Shown here piece after piece: positions 9,605 through 20,775 of a stretch of DNA of 64,000 nt. The stretch is from Rhodococcus sp. KBS0724 (GTDB lineage: Bacteria; Actinomycetota; Actinomycetes; Mycobacteriales; Mycobacteriaceae): the NCBI RefSeq assembly GCF_005938745.2, contig NZ_VCBX02000001.1, positions 4,416,501 through 4,480,500 of the forward strand. The letters are read 5' to 3'. Position 1 is the first letter of the stretch; every line of letters starts with the position of its first letter. The notes under the pieces are model-generated. The model was given only the letters and a program-made list of their open reading frames with translations, searched no databases and was not told where the DNA came from. The position numbers and the translations under genes are program-made.

Positions 9605-10371
9605 TGTCTGCGCCTGCTGTAGAAGCACCAGCCCTCCCCCCGGTCCCCGAAGGCGCCGTCATGGTGACCCTCAAGATCGCGCGGATGAACCCGGAATCGG
9701 GCGACGGTCAGCACTGGGACAGCTTCCAGGTCCCGGCTCTGCCCACCGACCGCATGCTCAACCTGCTGCTGTACGTGAAGGGCTACCTCGACGGCACCCT
9801 CACGTTCCGTCGTAGCTGCGCACACGGTGTCTGTGGCTCCGACGCCATGCGCATCAACGGCGTCAACCGCCTGGCGTGCAAGATCCTCATGAAGGACATG
9901 CTCCCCAAGGACGGCAAGCCGGTCACCATCACCATCGAGCCCATCCGCGGCTTGCCGGTGGAGAAGGACCTCGTTGTCGACATGGAACCCTTCTTCGACG
10001 CATTCCGCGCCGTGAAGCCGTTCCTCATCACCAGTGGCAACGAGCCCACTCGTGAGCGCATCCAGAGCCAGCACGACCGTGCTCGTTTCGACGACACCAC
10101 CAAGTGCATCCTCTGCGCATGTTGCACCACGTCGTGCCCCGTGTACTGGAGCGACGGCAGCTACTTCGGTCCCGCTGCCATCGTGAATGCACACCGGTTC
10201 ATCTTCGACAGCCGTGACGAGGCCGCTTCCGAGCGTCTCGACATCCTGAACGACAAGGACGGTGTGTGGCGCTGCCGCACCACGTTCAACTGCACCGACG
10301 CCTGCCCCCGCGGCATCCAGGTGACAAAGGCGATTCAGGAAGTCAAGCGAGCACTGCTGTTCGCACGCTAG
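9604..10371 (+). CDS. sdhB: succinate dehydrogenase iron-sulfur subunit
   Basis: Passes electrons from FAD to the quinone site through three clusters. 255 residues. The 2Fe-2S cysteines are in SCAHGVCGSDAM with the downstream LACK; the 4Fe-4S cysteines are in CILCACCTTSCPVYW; the 3Fe-4S cysteines are in CRTTFNCTDACPRGI. Last gene of the operon, overlapping sdhA by 1 bp and followed after 11 bp by a strong hairpin terminator. Confidence 0.98.
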   Translation: MSAPAVEAPALPPVPEGAVMVTLKIARMNPESGDGQHWDSFQVPALPTDRMLNLLLYVKGYLDGTLTFRRSCAHGVCGSDAMRINGVNRLACKILMKDMLPKDGKPVTITIEPIRGLPVEKDLVVDMEPFFDAFRAVKPFLITSGNEPTRERIQSQHDRARFDDTTKCILCACCTTSCPVYWSDGSYFGPAAIVNAHRFIFDSRDEAASERLDILNDKDGVWRCRTTFNCTDACPRGIQVTKAIQEVKRALLFAR

Positions 10372-10382
10372 ATCTCTCCACT

Positions 10383-10425
10383 CGAATGCCCCTTCCGCTG
10401 TGCGGGAGGGGCATTCGTCATTTTT
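10383..10425 (+). terminator. rho-independent terminator of sdhCDAB
   Basis: A 16-bp stem (10383-10398 with 10402-10417, one G-U pair) closes on a 3-nt loop and is followed by TCATTTTT. It sits 11 bp after the sdhB stop. It may also stop transcription of the convergent DHFR-like gene, although the T-run favours the + strand. Confidence 0.9.
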
Positions 10426-10432
10426 CGGGTCG

Positions 10433-11005
10433 CTACTTCACGGCTGGGTGGTACGCCAGTACCTGAACACCCGAGTTGTATCGACGATCTTCGACCAACT
10501 CCAGGACGATCTTGTCCGCCGATTCTGGGAACACTCTTCCACCGGAGCCCAGGATCACTGGAAAAACCATCAAACGCAGCTCGTCGACCAGACCGGCCAA
10601 CAGCAATGCGTGAACGAGCGTCCGACTTCCCGCCACCAGGATTTCGCCGTCAATCTGTTCCTTGAGCTTCGGGACGGATTCCTCGATAGGGCCGGTGAGA
10701 GCCGTCGAGTTATTCCATTCGAGTGGCTCTGTACTGCTCGTGACAACGTACTTCGGCATCTCGTTCATCTTGTCTGCAAAGCCCTGGTCGTCTTCACGCT
10801 CAGGCCACGCACCGGCAAAACTCTCGTACGTCCGTCGACCGAGCAGGAGCACATCCGCGGCGAGGGTTTCGTCGAGTTTGAACTTCATCTGGTCGCCCTC
10901 CTGATATGGAAAGACCCAGCCGGTGTGCGCGTAGCCCGGTTCACCGCCTGGCGCCTCCATGACCATGTCCAGGGACACGAACTCCGTCACCACAATCTTG
11001 CCCAT
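10433..11005 (-). CDS. dihydrofolate reductase family protein (RibD C-terminal type)
   Basis: 190-residue NADPH-dependent reductase of the DHFR/RibD-C superfamily; the physiological substrate is unknown. Visible family features are MGKIVVTEFVSLDMVMEAPG at the N-terminus, LLLGRRTYESFAGAWP, a VTSS strand, and the ILVAGSRTLVHALLLAGLVDELRLMVFP segment. The frame is open far upstream through dacB, but the ATG at 11005 with AGGGGAT in front is the natural start. Typical YyaP/YwjB-like proteins have this length. Confidence 0.9.
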   Translation of the reverse strand: MGKIVVTEFVSLDMVMEAPGGEPGYAHTGWVFPYQEGDQMKFKLDETLAADVLLLGRRTYESFAGAWPEREDDQGFADKMNEMPKYVVTSSTEPLEWNNSTALTGPIEESVPKLKEQIDGEILVAGSRTLVHALLLAGLVDELRLMVFPVILGSGGRVFPESADKIVLELVEDRRYNSGVQVLAYHPAVK

Positions 11006-11116
11006 ACCGATCCCCTGCCCTTGACGTTGTGCACCGATCGAAAACTGACCCTTCCACTGTGGCAGACGGCACGGCGATTCGGCGGTTACGCGCAATGCGC
11101 CTACCCTCGGATAACG

Positions 11117-12412
11117 ATGATGTGGCGTCGAGCGTGTGCAGTTGTTGTTGCCGGAACAGTGATCTCCGGAATCGGAGGGGTGTCTGGAATTGCCGGCACG
11201 GTGACCGCGCAACCCGTCCCACCGCCGACTACGTCGGCACCATTCACCACGCCTAATACCGACAGTTGCCCGTTCACGAGCCTGCCGGCTCCCGCAGTGG
11301 ACCTCTCGGAGATTCCCGCACCCGGAACAACTGTGCCCGCGCCCGTACCGGTACCGGACCAACCGGTCGGAGGTGACCGACTCGGTAGTTGCGGAGTTGT
11401 TCTGCCTGCCGGAGCGCCGCCACTGCCCGCCGACATCGCCGCCTCCGGTTGGGTGGTCGCCGACGCGGAAACCGGTGAAGTGCTCGCCGCCAAAGATCCG
11501 CACGGCCGCTACCGTCCCGCCAGCACCATCAAGATGCTCCTGGCGCTCGTCGCGCTCGACACGTTGAATCTCGACACCGTCGTCACCGCCACCGCAGAGG
11601 ATGCAAATGCCGAAGGCAGCGCTGTCGGACTCGGCAAAGGCGGCACGTACACCAATCGGCAGCTGATGCAGGGACTGGTCATGGCGTCGGGCAACGACGC
11701 CGCCCACGCGCTGGCCAGTCAGCTCGGAGGTGACGACGCCGCGGTGAAGAAGATGAACGCGCTGGCCGAGGAACTGGGCGCACTCGATACCCGCACCGCC
11801 ACACCCTCCGGACTGGACGGCCCCGGAATGAGCAGTTCACCCTACGACCTTGCGGTGATATTCCATGCGGCACTGCAGAATCCGACGTTCGCCGAGTTGA
11901 TCCACACTGAGACGGTTCAGTTTCCGGGATTCCCCAAAGACCCCACAATCCCCGAAGATCAAGACCGCCCAGGTTTCACCCTCGCGAACGACAACCAACT
12001 GCTCTACAACTACGACGGCGCGTTGGGCGGCAAGACCGGCTTCACCGACGACGCCCGTCATACCTATGTCGGTGCGGCCCAGCGGAATGGCCGAACCCTC
12101 CTGGTCACATTGATGGGCGGCGAAGCACAGCCGATCCGTCCGTGGGAGCAAGCCGCCCGCCTCCTCGACTACGGATTCGGACTCTCCCCCACGATGACCG
12201 TCGGAACACTGACCGACACCGTGGCCGACAACAGCCGACCGGAGATCGCCACCACCACCGCACCAGGGGCGCCTGGAGCGGTCTCTGCGGCCGGCACGTC
12301 CCCTGACGCCGGATTCAGCTCGACGGCGCGCACAGCCGTCGCAGTCGGCGGCACTGTCGTTGTCCTCGGTCTGATCCTCGGGGCGATCCTGGTGGGCCGC
12401 CGTCGCCGTTAG
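11117..12412 (+). CDS. dacB: D-alanyl-D-alanine carboxypeptidase (penicillin-binding protein, DacB1-like)
   Basis: Trims the terminal D-Ala of peptidoglycan pentapeptides outside the membrane. 431 residues: N-terminal signal peptide (about 1-31), Pro-rich linker, serine peptidase domain with SxxK (PASTIKMLLAL), SxN (SGND) and KTG (GGKTGFTDDA), then a C-terminal membrane anchor followed by RRRR. Layout and text match M. tuberculosis Rv3330. I set the start at ATG 11117, which is followed by a second ATG. A TACCCT -10 element lies 9 nt before it with no Shine-Dalgarno, so a leaderless mRNA is possible. Confidence 0.93.
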   Translation: MMWRRACAVVVAGTVISGIGGVSGIAGTVTAQPVPPPTTSAPFTTPNTDSCPFTSLPAPAVDLSEIPAPGTTVPAPVPVPDQPVGGDRLGSCGVVLPAGAPPLPADIAASGWVVADAETGEVLAAKDPHGRYRPASTIKMLLALVALDTLNLDTVVTATAEDANAEGSAVGLGKGGTYTNRQLMQGLVMASGNDAAHALASQLGGDDAAVKKMNALAEELGALDTRTATPSGLDGPGMSSSPYDLAVIFHAALQNPTFAELIHTETVQFPGFPKDPTIPEDQDRPGFTLANDNQLLYNYDGALGGKTGFTDDARHTYVGAAQRNGRTLLVTLMGGEAQPIRPWEQAARLLDYGFGLSPTMTVGTLTDTVADNSRPEIATTTAPGAPGAVSAAGTSPDAGFSSTARTAVAVGGTVVVLGLILGAILVGRRRR

Positions 12413-12545
12413 TCGGTTCCACCACACTTCTCAAGCAGTGACATCGCATGTGCCGCGGAGGATCATTGGCACGGACAGACCACCTTTGAACGCAACCCGG
12501 CAGCGGCCTGTATGCCCTGAGTCCGTTGCTCGAAGGGATCTCATC

Positions 12546-13691
12546 GTGAACGGTTTCAAAACCGGTGTCATGGATGCGGCGCTTCACACTAGATACACAC
12601 CCGATTTCATGATGCGGACCACTCGCCAAATAGCCGCCGCAAGTGGCGCAGACTCCATTTGGATTCCCGACCATCTCAACGGGCTGTTCCCCACCTCGAT
12701 CTGGAAATCGCAGTACGTCGGCGCGAGCAAGGTCGCGCCATTCGCGAATGCGTATTACGAGCCCTGGACTGTCCTGGGGAATATCGCAGCCCACAATCGT
12801 TTCACCCGACTACAACTCGGCGTCGGTGTCACCGACGCCGGCCGGCGCAATCCGGCAGTGACTGCGCAGGCAGCCGCCACCCTTCATCATCTCAGTCGCG
12901 GACGAGCAATCCTCGGCATAGGCCCTGGTGAACGCGAAGGCAACGAACCCTATGGCGTCGAATGGAATGCCCCGGTCTCTCGCTTTGAGGAGGCCCTTGC
13001 AACCATCCGCGCGTTATGGGACTCGGGCGGAGACCCTGTGACGCGCGATTCACCGTACTTCCCACTGCGCAACGCAGTGTTCGAAATCCCACCCCACAGG
13101 AATGGCAGACCCCCGATGTGGGTGGCCGCTCACGGGCCACGAATGCTGAAACTCGCCGGAAAGTACGCAAACGCCTGGTTCCCCGCGTTCGCACAGTTAC
13201 CAGAACAGTATCGAGACAAACTCGAACGGATCCGATCCGCTGCATCCGACTTCAACCGAGACCCCCAGAGCATCACTCCAGCCGCGTACTTCTTTGTCCT
13301 GACATCACGAAGCAGCAACGAGGTAGATGAGATGGTCGAGTCGGTGGGGACCCGTTCGTTTACTCTCGGCGCCCCTGCCGACGCCTGGGCCAGGCACGGC
13401 GTGCAGCATCCGATGGGAAGCGACTTCTCCGGTGCGCAGGACTTGGTTCCGCACACCATCGACGAATCGACCGCCTTGAAGTACTCACGACTCGTTCCTG
13501 ACGGTCTCGTTCGCGACATCTACTTGACTGGAAGACCTTCCGAAATCATCGACAAGATGAGTGTCTGGCGTGACCACGGTGTTCGCTATGCGGTGTTGAT
13601 GAACCTGGGCGGACTTCATCCGAAATTCCGCACCGGATTCGCATCGTCACTGCCCTTGATGCAGGTACTTCGTGGCCTGCGGAAACTCTGA
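12546..13691 (+). CDS. LLM-class F420-dependent oxidoreductase, phthiodiolone-ketoreductase-like
   Basis: 381-residue luciferase-like TIM barrel. Segments such as VTDAGRRNPAVTAQAAATLH, ILGIGPGEREGNEPYGVEW and the C-terminal LRGLRKL closely resemble M. tuberculosis Rv2951c (phthiodiolone/phenolphthiodiolone dimycocerosate ketoreductase), including total length. The start is GTG 12546 behind GAAGGGA. Rhodococci are not known to make phthiocerol lipids and no polyketide genes lie nearby, so the substrate here is unknown; an F420-linked ketone or alcohol conversion is likely. Stand-alone gene converging on the YhjD-like gene. Confidence 0.85.
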   Translation: MNGFKTGVMDAALHTRYTPDFMMRTTRQIAAASGADSIWIPDHLNGLFPTSIWKSQYVGASKVAPFANAYYEPWTVLGNIAAHNRFTRLQLGVGVTDAGRRNPAVTAQAAATLHHLSRGRAILGIGPGEREGNEPYGVEWNAPVSRFEEALATIRALWDSGGDPVTRDSPYFPLRNAVFEIPPHRNGRPPMWVAAHGPRMLKLAGKYANAWFPAFAQLPEQYRDKLERIRSAASDFNRDPQSITPAAYFFVLTSRSSNEVDEMVESVGTRSFTLGAPADAWARHGVQHPMGSDFSGAQDLVPHTIDESTALKYSRLVPDGLVRDIYLTGRPSEIIDKMSVWRDHGVRYAVLMNLGGLHPKFRTGFASSLPLMQVLRGLRKL

Positions 13692-13701
13692 GCGCTCAAC
13701 C

Positions 13702-14733
13702 TTATCGACGGCGCAAGAGCCCTGAAAGTCCGAGTCCAGCCACGGCACCTGTCCCGATCAGTGCGGCGACGCGTGACGGTGACATACCCTCGCTGACGAC
13801 CACCCGCGGCGCGATGATCGCCGGGTCGGGCGGCGGGATGTAAGCCAATGCCATGCTTTCCTGTGTCGTCGCAGCCCAGGCAGTACAGAAAAGCAGCATG
13901 CGCGACGCGGTGAACACGAAGACAAGCAAACCGATGATCGGTCCGAATGCGACGCCGGCGGGGCCGCTACTGACCGCCGAAAGATAAATCGCACCAACCT
14001 GTTTGAACACTTCGAAAACCAGAGCTGCCATCAGTGCTGCACCGGCGGCACTGCGTAAGCTCACCGGTTCACGCGGTAATCGTGCGATCACCCACAGGAA
14101 CACAGCCCAGGTGGCCAGGATCGACAGCAGGGTCGACAAGACTCGCAGTCCGACGCCGACCCCGGTGATGTTCTCGAGGTTGAGCCACACAAGAACCTGA
14201 CGCGCTACCGGCCCACTGCTGAGCGCCGACATGCCGAGTGAAACGACCAAAGCTGCGCCCAGACCGAGCAGTGCCCCGATGTCACCGACTTTGGTTCTGA
14301 CAAACCCTTTGGAATCACGCTTGCTCTCCCACATCGCGGTGAGCGCATCGCGGACGTTGGCCATCCAGCCGAGGCCTGCGTACGACGCAACAAGAAGGCC
14401 GATAACACCGACGCTGGCGCGGGAATCGATCGCCGATTGAATCAAGCTGTTGATGGTGTCGCCAAGGCTGCCGGGGATGGATTTGGTGATCTCTTCCTGA
14501 ATGGTAGTGAGATATTCGGGGTGGCCGGCCAGGACAAAACCGGCCACCGCGAACGCAACCATCAGGATCGGAATCAACGCGAGGACGCTGAAGTACGTGA
14601 TTCCGGCGGCGTAGTAGTCGCCCTTCTGGTTCTGAAATCTCATACCGGCACGAACAAGGTGATCGAGCCACGGCCGTGCCGCGCGCTGTTTGTCGAAAAA
14701 GCTCGGCTCCTCGACGACAACTGATTCAGCCAC
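13702..14733 (-). CDS. YihY/YhjD-family inner membrane protein
   Basis: 343 residues of the YihY/BrkB-like membrane family with six hydrophobic helices. The conserved segment QNQKGDYYAAGITYFSVLAL occurs early and GFVRTKVGDIGALLGLGAALV later. Equivalent to Rv3335c by context, directly beside trpS. E. coli YhjD has been implicated in lipid A precursor export, a substrate absent here, so the role is unknown. Cytoplasmic tails at both ends. Confidence 0.85.
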   Translation of the reverse strand: MAESVVVEEPSFFDKQRAARPWLDHLVRAGMRFQNQKGDYYAAGITYFSVLALIPILMVAFAVAGFVLAGHPEYLTTIQEEITKSIPGSLGDTINSLIQSAIDSRASVGVIGLLVASYAGLGWMANVRDALTAMWESKRDSKGFVRTKVGDIGALLGLGAALVVSLGMSALSSGPVARQVLVWLNLENITGVGVGLRVLSTLLSILATWAVFLWVIARLPREPVSLRSAAGAALMAALVFEVFKQVGAIYLSAVSSGPAGVAFGPIIGLLVFVFTASRMLLFCTAWAATTQESMALAYIPPPDPAIIAPRVVVSEGMSPSRVAALIGTGAVAGLGLSGLLRRR

Positions 14734-14793
14734 AGATTTCCCCCTGTATTCGTGTCGACCTGTTTCGTGCCAACCGGTTCACGATCCCCGGGA

Positions 14794-16348
<1,555 letters not shown>

Positions 16349-16349
<1 letters not shown>

Positions 16350-16816
16350 CAGCGGATCCTCGTAAAGGTCTCGTAGTGATCGAGGGTGTACCACGCGGAA
16401 CCGTCGTTGCCGGTGACGATCCGCTCGGCATCACGGCCTTGACCGTTCTTCTTCGGATTGACATCCCACTCCTGGTAGACAACCCGGCCACCACCTGCCC
16501 CGACGGCAGGCAATCTGCCCTCGCTGTTGCGGAATGTGACGCCGCCTTTTGTTCCCACCGCATTCGCGGAATCCGGCCACCGTCCGGCGTCGATTTCCAC
16601 CAACGTTGCGAGTACCCGCGCCGGCGCATCGCTGCTCACTTGCTGGGCTGACGACTTCTGGGCCGATGTTGCCACCGAAGCCGACGTGCTCGAAGTAGCC
16701 GAGCCCGCCGTCGCCGAACTGTCGGAGTCCTGAGAGGACAGCACCATCGCGAGTACGACGGCGATCACGGCGACGACGACGGTGCCTAAAGCCTTGAGAG
16801 TCTTGGCACTGGGCAT
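16349..16816 (-). CDS. barnase-type (N1/T1 family) guanyl-specific ribonuclease, exported or membrane-anchored
   Basis: 155 residues. A hydrophobic segment (about 10-27) serves as signal or anchor, followed by a Ser/Thr/Ala-rich linker (30-62) and a microbial RNase domain (65-155). Catalytic residues can be aligned with barnase: E116 (YQEWDVNP), R128, R132 and H147 (DHYETFTRIR), with the Arg-to-His spacing of 15 as in barnase. It cleaves single-stranded RNA after G. Being exported, it may act on competitors or scavenge RNA, with cytoplasmic barstar protecting the producer. This pair is absent from the M. tuberculosis version of the trpS-icd interval. Confidence 0.88.
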
Positions 16817-16825
16817 ATCCGATGC

Positions 16826-17662
16826 CTACCGGTAGGAGACGGTGACGGGAGCGTGATCGGACCAACGCAGATCGTAGGACTCCGCGCGTTCGATGACGCC
16901 TACCTTGGCGCGCTCGGCAAATGCTCGGGTTGCCACCTGGTAGTCGATGCGCCAGCCGGAATCGTTGTCGAATGCCTTACCCCGGTACGACCACCACGAG
17001 TACGGCCCCTCGACACCCGGATGCAACGTCCGGAACACGTCGACCCACGCCGACTCGTCTCCGAACAGAACGTCCATCCACTCCCTCTCGCTTGGCAGGA
17101 AGCCGGAAGACTTCTTGTTTCCCTTCCAGTTCTTCAAGTCGGCTTCGTTGTGCGCGATGTTCCAGTCACCACTGACCACAACGTGGCGCCCGGCCGACTC
17201 GGCCGCAGCGGCGGTGACCGCGAGGTGAGCCGCGAATGAACTCATGAACCGTTCTTTCGCTTCTTGCTTCGGGGTCAGCGCCTCCCCCGTCGGCAGGTAC
17301 AGACTGGCCACCGTGAGGTCGGCAAAGTCCGCTTCGATGTAGCGTCCGGCGTCCTGAAATTCTTCGTCACCGAAACCGATGCGAACGGCGTCGGCTTCGA
17401 CGCGGGACAGGACGGCGACGCCGTTGCGTCCCTTGGCCGACGGCTCAGCCGAAACGAGGAACCAACCGTTCGACAGCGCTGGTTCGAGAGTCTCGTGCAA
17501 CTGCTTGTCGGATGCTCGGGTTTCCTGCAGACAGATGAAATCCGCGTCGGTCTTCTCGAGCCATTCGGTCATGCCCTTGCGGGCTGCGGCTCGAATGCCG
17601 TTGACGTTCACCGACGTGATCGTGTGAGGCGCGAGAATATGAGAGTCAGCTGTTTGTGGCAC
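16826..17662 (-). CDS. xthA: exodeoxyribonuclease III family protein (AP endonuclease)
   Basis: 278 residues of the endonuclease/exonuclease/phosphatase fold. TSVNVNGIRAA, FICLQETR (metal Glu), GDWNIAHNEADL, WRIDYQV and the final WSDHAPV (catalytic Asp-His) are all present. It repairs abasic sites and 3' blocking groups. The frame begins at GTG 17671, but GTG 17662 lies 7 nt after TACGGT (a -10 element reading leftward at 17675-17670) and is the likely leaderless start. Confidence 0.92.
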   Translation of the reverse strand: MPQTADSHILAPHTITSVNVNGIRAAARKGMTEWLEKTDADFICLQETRASDKQLHETLEPALSNGWFLVSAEPSAKGRNGVAVLSRVEADAVRIGFGDEEFQDAGRYIEADFADLTVASLYLPTGEALTPKQEAKERFMSSFAAHLAVTAAAAESAGRHVVVSGDWNIAHNEADLKNWKGNKKSSGFLPSEREWMDVLFGDESAWVDVFRTLHPGVEGPYSWWSYRGKAFDNDSGWRIDYQVATRAFAERAKVGVIERAESYDLRWSDHAPVTVSYR

Positions 17663-17696
17663 GGCAAGCACCGTAGCCGATGGTGCCGACGTGTTC

Positions 17697-18905
17697 TCAG
17701 TTCACGGCTCTACGCTGCAGGATCACCGCAACCACCAGGACGCCGAGGCCGGCGACGGCAAGAAGAGAGCCGACCGCAGCGGGGGCGGTGTAACCGAAGC
17801 CTGCGGCGATAACAACTCCACCGATCCAGGCTCCGAACGCGTTCGCGATGTTGAGGGCGGCGTGGTTGAGCGACGCGGCCAGGGTCTGAGCGTCCTCGGC
17901 TACATCCATCAGCCGGGTCTGAAGCCCCGGAACCATGGACGCACCGGCCAAACCGATGAGGAAGACGAAGAGCAACGCCGTGTACGGGTTGCGAACGGCG
18001 AGGACAAAGACCGCAAGGATGACCGCAAGCGACGCCATCGACACGAACAGGCCCTTCATGAGCGCCCGATCCGCGAGGAAACCACCGACAAAGTTGCCGG
18101 CCACCATGCCGAGGCCGTAGAGCATCAGCGCCAACGGAACAAATGACGCACCCAACCCGGACACGTCTGTCAACGTCGTGCTGATGTAGGTGTAGACGGC
18201 AAACATGCCACCGAATCCGACCATGCCGACTATCAGCGTCATCCACACCTGGATGCGGCCCAGTGCCTTGAGTTCGGTGATCGGGTTGGTGATCGGCATG
18301 GCGTCGAGGCGCGGGATCCAGACGAGCAGCGACGCCACAGTTGCGACACCGATGACCGCGACCAGTGCGAATGCACTCCGCCAGCCCACGGTTTGCCCGA
18401 GCCACGCGGCGGCCGGCACACCGACGACATTGGCAACGGAAAGACCCATCATCACCATGGCAACAGCTTTGGCGCGCTTACCCGGTTCGGCCAGGTGCGC
18501 CGCAACCAGGGCGGCAACACCGAAGTAAGCACCGTGCGGCAACCCCGCGACAAATCGGGCGAGCATCAACGTCGTGTACGACGGCGCGAACACCGACGCG
18601 GCGTTGCCCACCGTGAACGCGATCATGAGTGCGATCAACAGCGTCCGCCGCGGGATCCGAGCAGTCAGGGCCGCGATTAGCGGCGCACCGACTACAACGC
18701 CGAGCGCATACGCGGAGATGACATGCCCGGCGGTGGGCTCGGACACACCCAGCCCGGTTGCCATCTCCGGCAGGAGACCCATCGCCACGAACTCGGTGGT
18801 GCCGATTCCGAATCCGCCGAGTGCCAACGCGAGCATCGCCGGGCCCCTGGCAGAACGGAGCCCGGATGTCGGGGCATCAGGGAGTGAAAGGGTAGACGAC
18901 GTCAC
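17697..18905 (-). CDS. MFS transporter, DHA1-type drug or sugar exporter
   Basis: 402 residues with 12 predicted helices. The first helix has GGFGIGTTEFVAMGLLPEMA and the loop after helix 2-3 carries an RIPRR motif, as in AraJ/YdhP/chloramphenicol-exporter-like members. ARFVAGLPHGAYFGVAALVAA is typical of this branch. The substrate is unknown. It sits alone between xthA and icd, about 145 bp from the icd stop, which contains a hairpin. Confidence 0.85.
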   Translation of the reverse strand: MTSSTLSLPDAPTSGLRSARGPAMLALALGGFGIGTTEFVAMGLLPEMATGLGVSEPTAGHVISAYALGVVVGAPLIAALTARIPRRTLLIALMIAFTVGNAASVFAPSYTTLMLARFVAGLPHGAYFGVAALVAAHLAEPGKRAKAVAMVMMGLSVANVVGVPAAAWLGQTVGWRSAFALVAVIGVATVASLLVWIPRLDAMPITNPITELKALGRIQVWMTLIVGMVGFGGMFAVYTYISTTLTDVSGLGASFVPLALMLYGLGMVAGNFVGGFLADRALMKGLFVSMASLAVILAVFVLAVRNPYTALLFVFLIGLAGASMVPGLQTRLMDVAEDAQTLAASLNHAALNIANAFGAWIGGVVIAAGFGYTAPAAVGSLLAVAGLGVLVVAVILQRRAVN

Positions 18906-18992
18906 TGGTCAATTGTGGTCGCAGACTTGGTTGAACTTCCAAGTGAGAGCCGGTGAGTTCGCTCACGTGAGACCGCAGACACAGAGCAGACA

Positions 18993-19029
18993 CAGATGGG
19001 ACGCCCGGAGTGCCCGGGCGTCCCATCTG
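18993..19029 (-). terminator. hairpin terminator downstream of icd
   Basis: A perfect 16-bp stem (18993-19008 with 19014-19029) and a 5-nt loop lie 22 bp after the icd stop. The following minus-strand sequence is T/C/G mixed rather than a clean T-run, so it may be an L-shaped actinobacterial terminator. Confidence 0.75.
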
Positions 19030-19050
19030 AAGGTGAAGCTGTGGAACTTA

Positions 19051-20274
19051 CTACTTGGCTGCCATCGACTTCTGCAGGTTCACGTCGAGCGCACCGAGGA
19101 ATTCTTCGGTGGTCAGGTAACCCTGGTCGCCGCCGACCAGCATCGAGAGGTCCTTGGTCATCTGGCCGCTTTCGACGGTCTTGATGACAACGTCTTCGAG
19201 CTGCTGCGCGAAGCCGATGACCTCAGGGGTGCTGTCGAGCTTGCCACGGTGCTCGAGCCCACGGGTCCACGCGAAGATGGACGCGATCGGGTTGGTCGAG
19301 GTGGGCTTGCCCTGCTGGTGCTGACGGTAGTGACGCGTCACGGTGCCGTGAGCAGCTTCTGCCTCACAGGTCTTTCCGTCCGGTGTCAGCAGAACCGACG
19401 TCATGAGGCCGAGCGAGCCGAAGCCCTGGGCCACGGTGTCGGACTGGACGTCGCCGTCGTAGTTCTTGCATGCCCAGACGTAGCCGCCCTCCCACTTGAG
19501 TGCGGAAGCGACCATGTCGTCGATGAGGCGGTGCTCGTAGGTCAGACCTGCGGCATCGAACTCGGCCTTGAACTCGGTCTCGTAGACGTGCTGGAAGATG
19601 TCCTTGAAGGCACCGTCGTACGCCTTGAGAATGGTGTTCTTGGTGGACAGGTACACCGGGTAGTTCTGCTGCAGACCATAGGTGAGCGACGCGCGAGCGA
19701 AGTCACGAATGGAATCGTTGAAGTTGTACTGCCCCTGGACGATGCCGCCATTCTCGGGGAAGTTGACCAGTTCGTGCTCGATCGGTGCGCTTCCGTCCTC
19801 AGGCGTGTAGGTGATCATCACCTTGCCGGGGCCGGGGACCTTGAAGTCTGTGGCGCGGTACTGGTCACCGAATGCGTGACGGCCGATGATGATCGGCTTG
19901 GTCCAGCCCGGGACGAGTCGCGGAACGTTCGAGATGATGATCGGTGCACGGAAGATCGTGCCGCCGAGAATGTTGCGGATCGTTCCGTTGGGGGAACGCC
20001 ACATCTTCTTGAGACCGAATTCCTCGACACGTGCCTCGTCCGGCGTGATGGTGGCGCACTTGACGCCCACGCCGTGCTTCTGGATCGCGTGTGCGGCATC
20101 GATGGTGACCTGGTCATCCGTCTCGTCGCGGTACTCGATACCGAGGTCGTAGTACTCGAGGTTCACATCGAGGTACGGGTGGATCAACTTGTCTTTGATG
20201 AACTGCCAGATAATGCGTGTCATCTCGTCGCCGTCGAGTTCGACGACGGTGCCCTCAACCTTTATTTTGGACAT
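19051..20274 (-). CDS. icd: NADP-dependent isocitrate dehydrogenase
   Basis: Oxidative decarboxylation of isocitrate to 2-oxoglutarate in the TCA cycle. 407 residues, eukaryote-like homodimeric type as in M. tuberculosis Icd1 (Rv3339c). The N-terminus [13 protein letters not shown], the substrate loop [13 protein letters not shown], the metal/isocitrate segment YDGDVQSD and the NADP-binding [10 protein letters not shown] are present. ATG 20274 gives the standard start MSKIKVEG; the open frame further upstream is non-coding. Its promoter lies in the 594-bp gap shared with the divergent met operon. Confidence 0.97.
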   Translation of the reverse strand: MSKIKVEGTVVELDGDEMTRIIWQFIKDKLIHPYLDVNLEYYDLGIEYRDETDDQVTIDAAHAIQKHGVGVKCATITPDEARVEEFGLKKMWRSPNGTIRNILGGTIFRAPIIISNVPRLVPGWTKPIIIGRHAFGDQYRATDFKVPGPGKVMITYTPEDGSAPIEHELVNFPENGGIVQGQYNFNDSIRDFARASLTYGLQQNYPVYLSTKNTILKAYDGAFKDIFQHVYETEFKAEFDAAGLTYEHRLIDDMVASALKWEGGYVWACKNYDGDVQSDTVAQGFGSLGLMTSVLLTPDGKTCEAEAAHGTVTRHYRQHQQGKPTSTNPIASIFAWTRGLEHRGKLDSTPEVIGFAQQLEDVVIKTVESGQMTKDLSMLVGGDQGYLTTEEFLGALDVNLQKSMAAK

Positions 20275-20580
20275 GGGTGCTTCGCGTCCTCCTAGGAAGT
20301 TTCCCCTGGTTACACGGTTGCGGTCACACTTTGTGAGTGGGTCCGCGAACGGTTCGATTATCAAACCTAGACTGTGTGGACTGATCCCGGGAGATGAGTC
20401 CCAAACAAGACAAGCGTACTGCTAACCCTCGGGACCGCAACCGGCAGCCCCTCCTCCGAGTCGCTACCGACCGGTAACTTTTGCCTGCTAGTGGGCACCC
20501 TCGCGCCGAATGGTGACTGGTGACACCGCACACTTCGACCCGCGTCATGCGTCGGCTTCACTCCCGGTAGAATTCAGCTC

Positions 20581-20724
20581 GGTCATGAGTACCAGCGTCA
20601 AGCCCCGGCTCGCTGGACGGCAACCCTCCAACCGCGGTGGGGTGCCCCGGGTGATGACCAGGTCGCCTCGAGGCGAAACTGCGCAGTTGCAGCTTCACCG
20701 GATTTCCAGGCGACAAGCGCGGGT
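20581..20724 (+). ncRNA. SAM-IV riboswitch aptamer upstream of metY
   Basis: The sequence matches the actinobacterial SAM-IV class almost base for base from memory. P1 is GGTCAT (20581-20586) with ATGACC (20654-20659). Between lie the conserved CAGCGTCAAGCCCCGGCT, GGCAACCCTCCAACCGCGGT and GGGGTGCCCCGGGTG blocks, and the 3' tail ends in GGCGACAAGCGCGGGTC. It binds S-adenosylmethionine and should shut down metY-metX when SAM is abundant. The 3' tail overlaps a GGGTCCG/CGGACCC hairpin (20721-20741), a plausible switching element. The 300 bp before it, back to icd, holds only promoter DNA that I can identify. Confidence 0.93.
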
Positions 20725-20775
20725 CCGACAGGGACGGACCCCAGACCGGGCCGAGCCCCACGGAGGTTTTTCAGT

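Noticed and set aside
10400..11116. N-terminal extension of dacB over the DHFR-like gene
   Set aside because: Would precede a clear signal peptide by over 200 residues; ATG 11117 is the natural start.
11006..11707. N-terminal extension of the DHFR-like gene through dacB
   Set aside because: The open frame is antisense to the carboxypeptidase; ATG 11005 with a good ribosome site gives the normal family length.
18574..20295. 573-codon open frame on the + strand across the MFS and icd genes
   Set aside because: Runs through two well-supported minus-strand genes and the terminator hairpin between them; composition-driven artefact.
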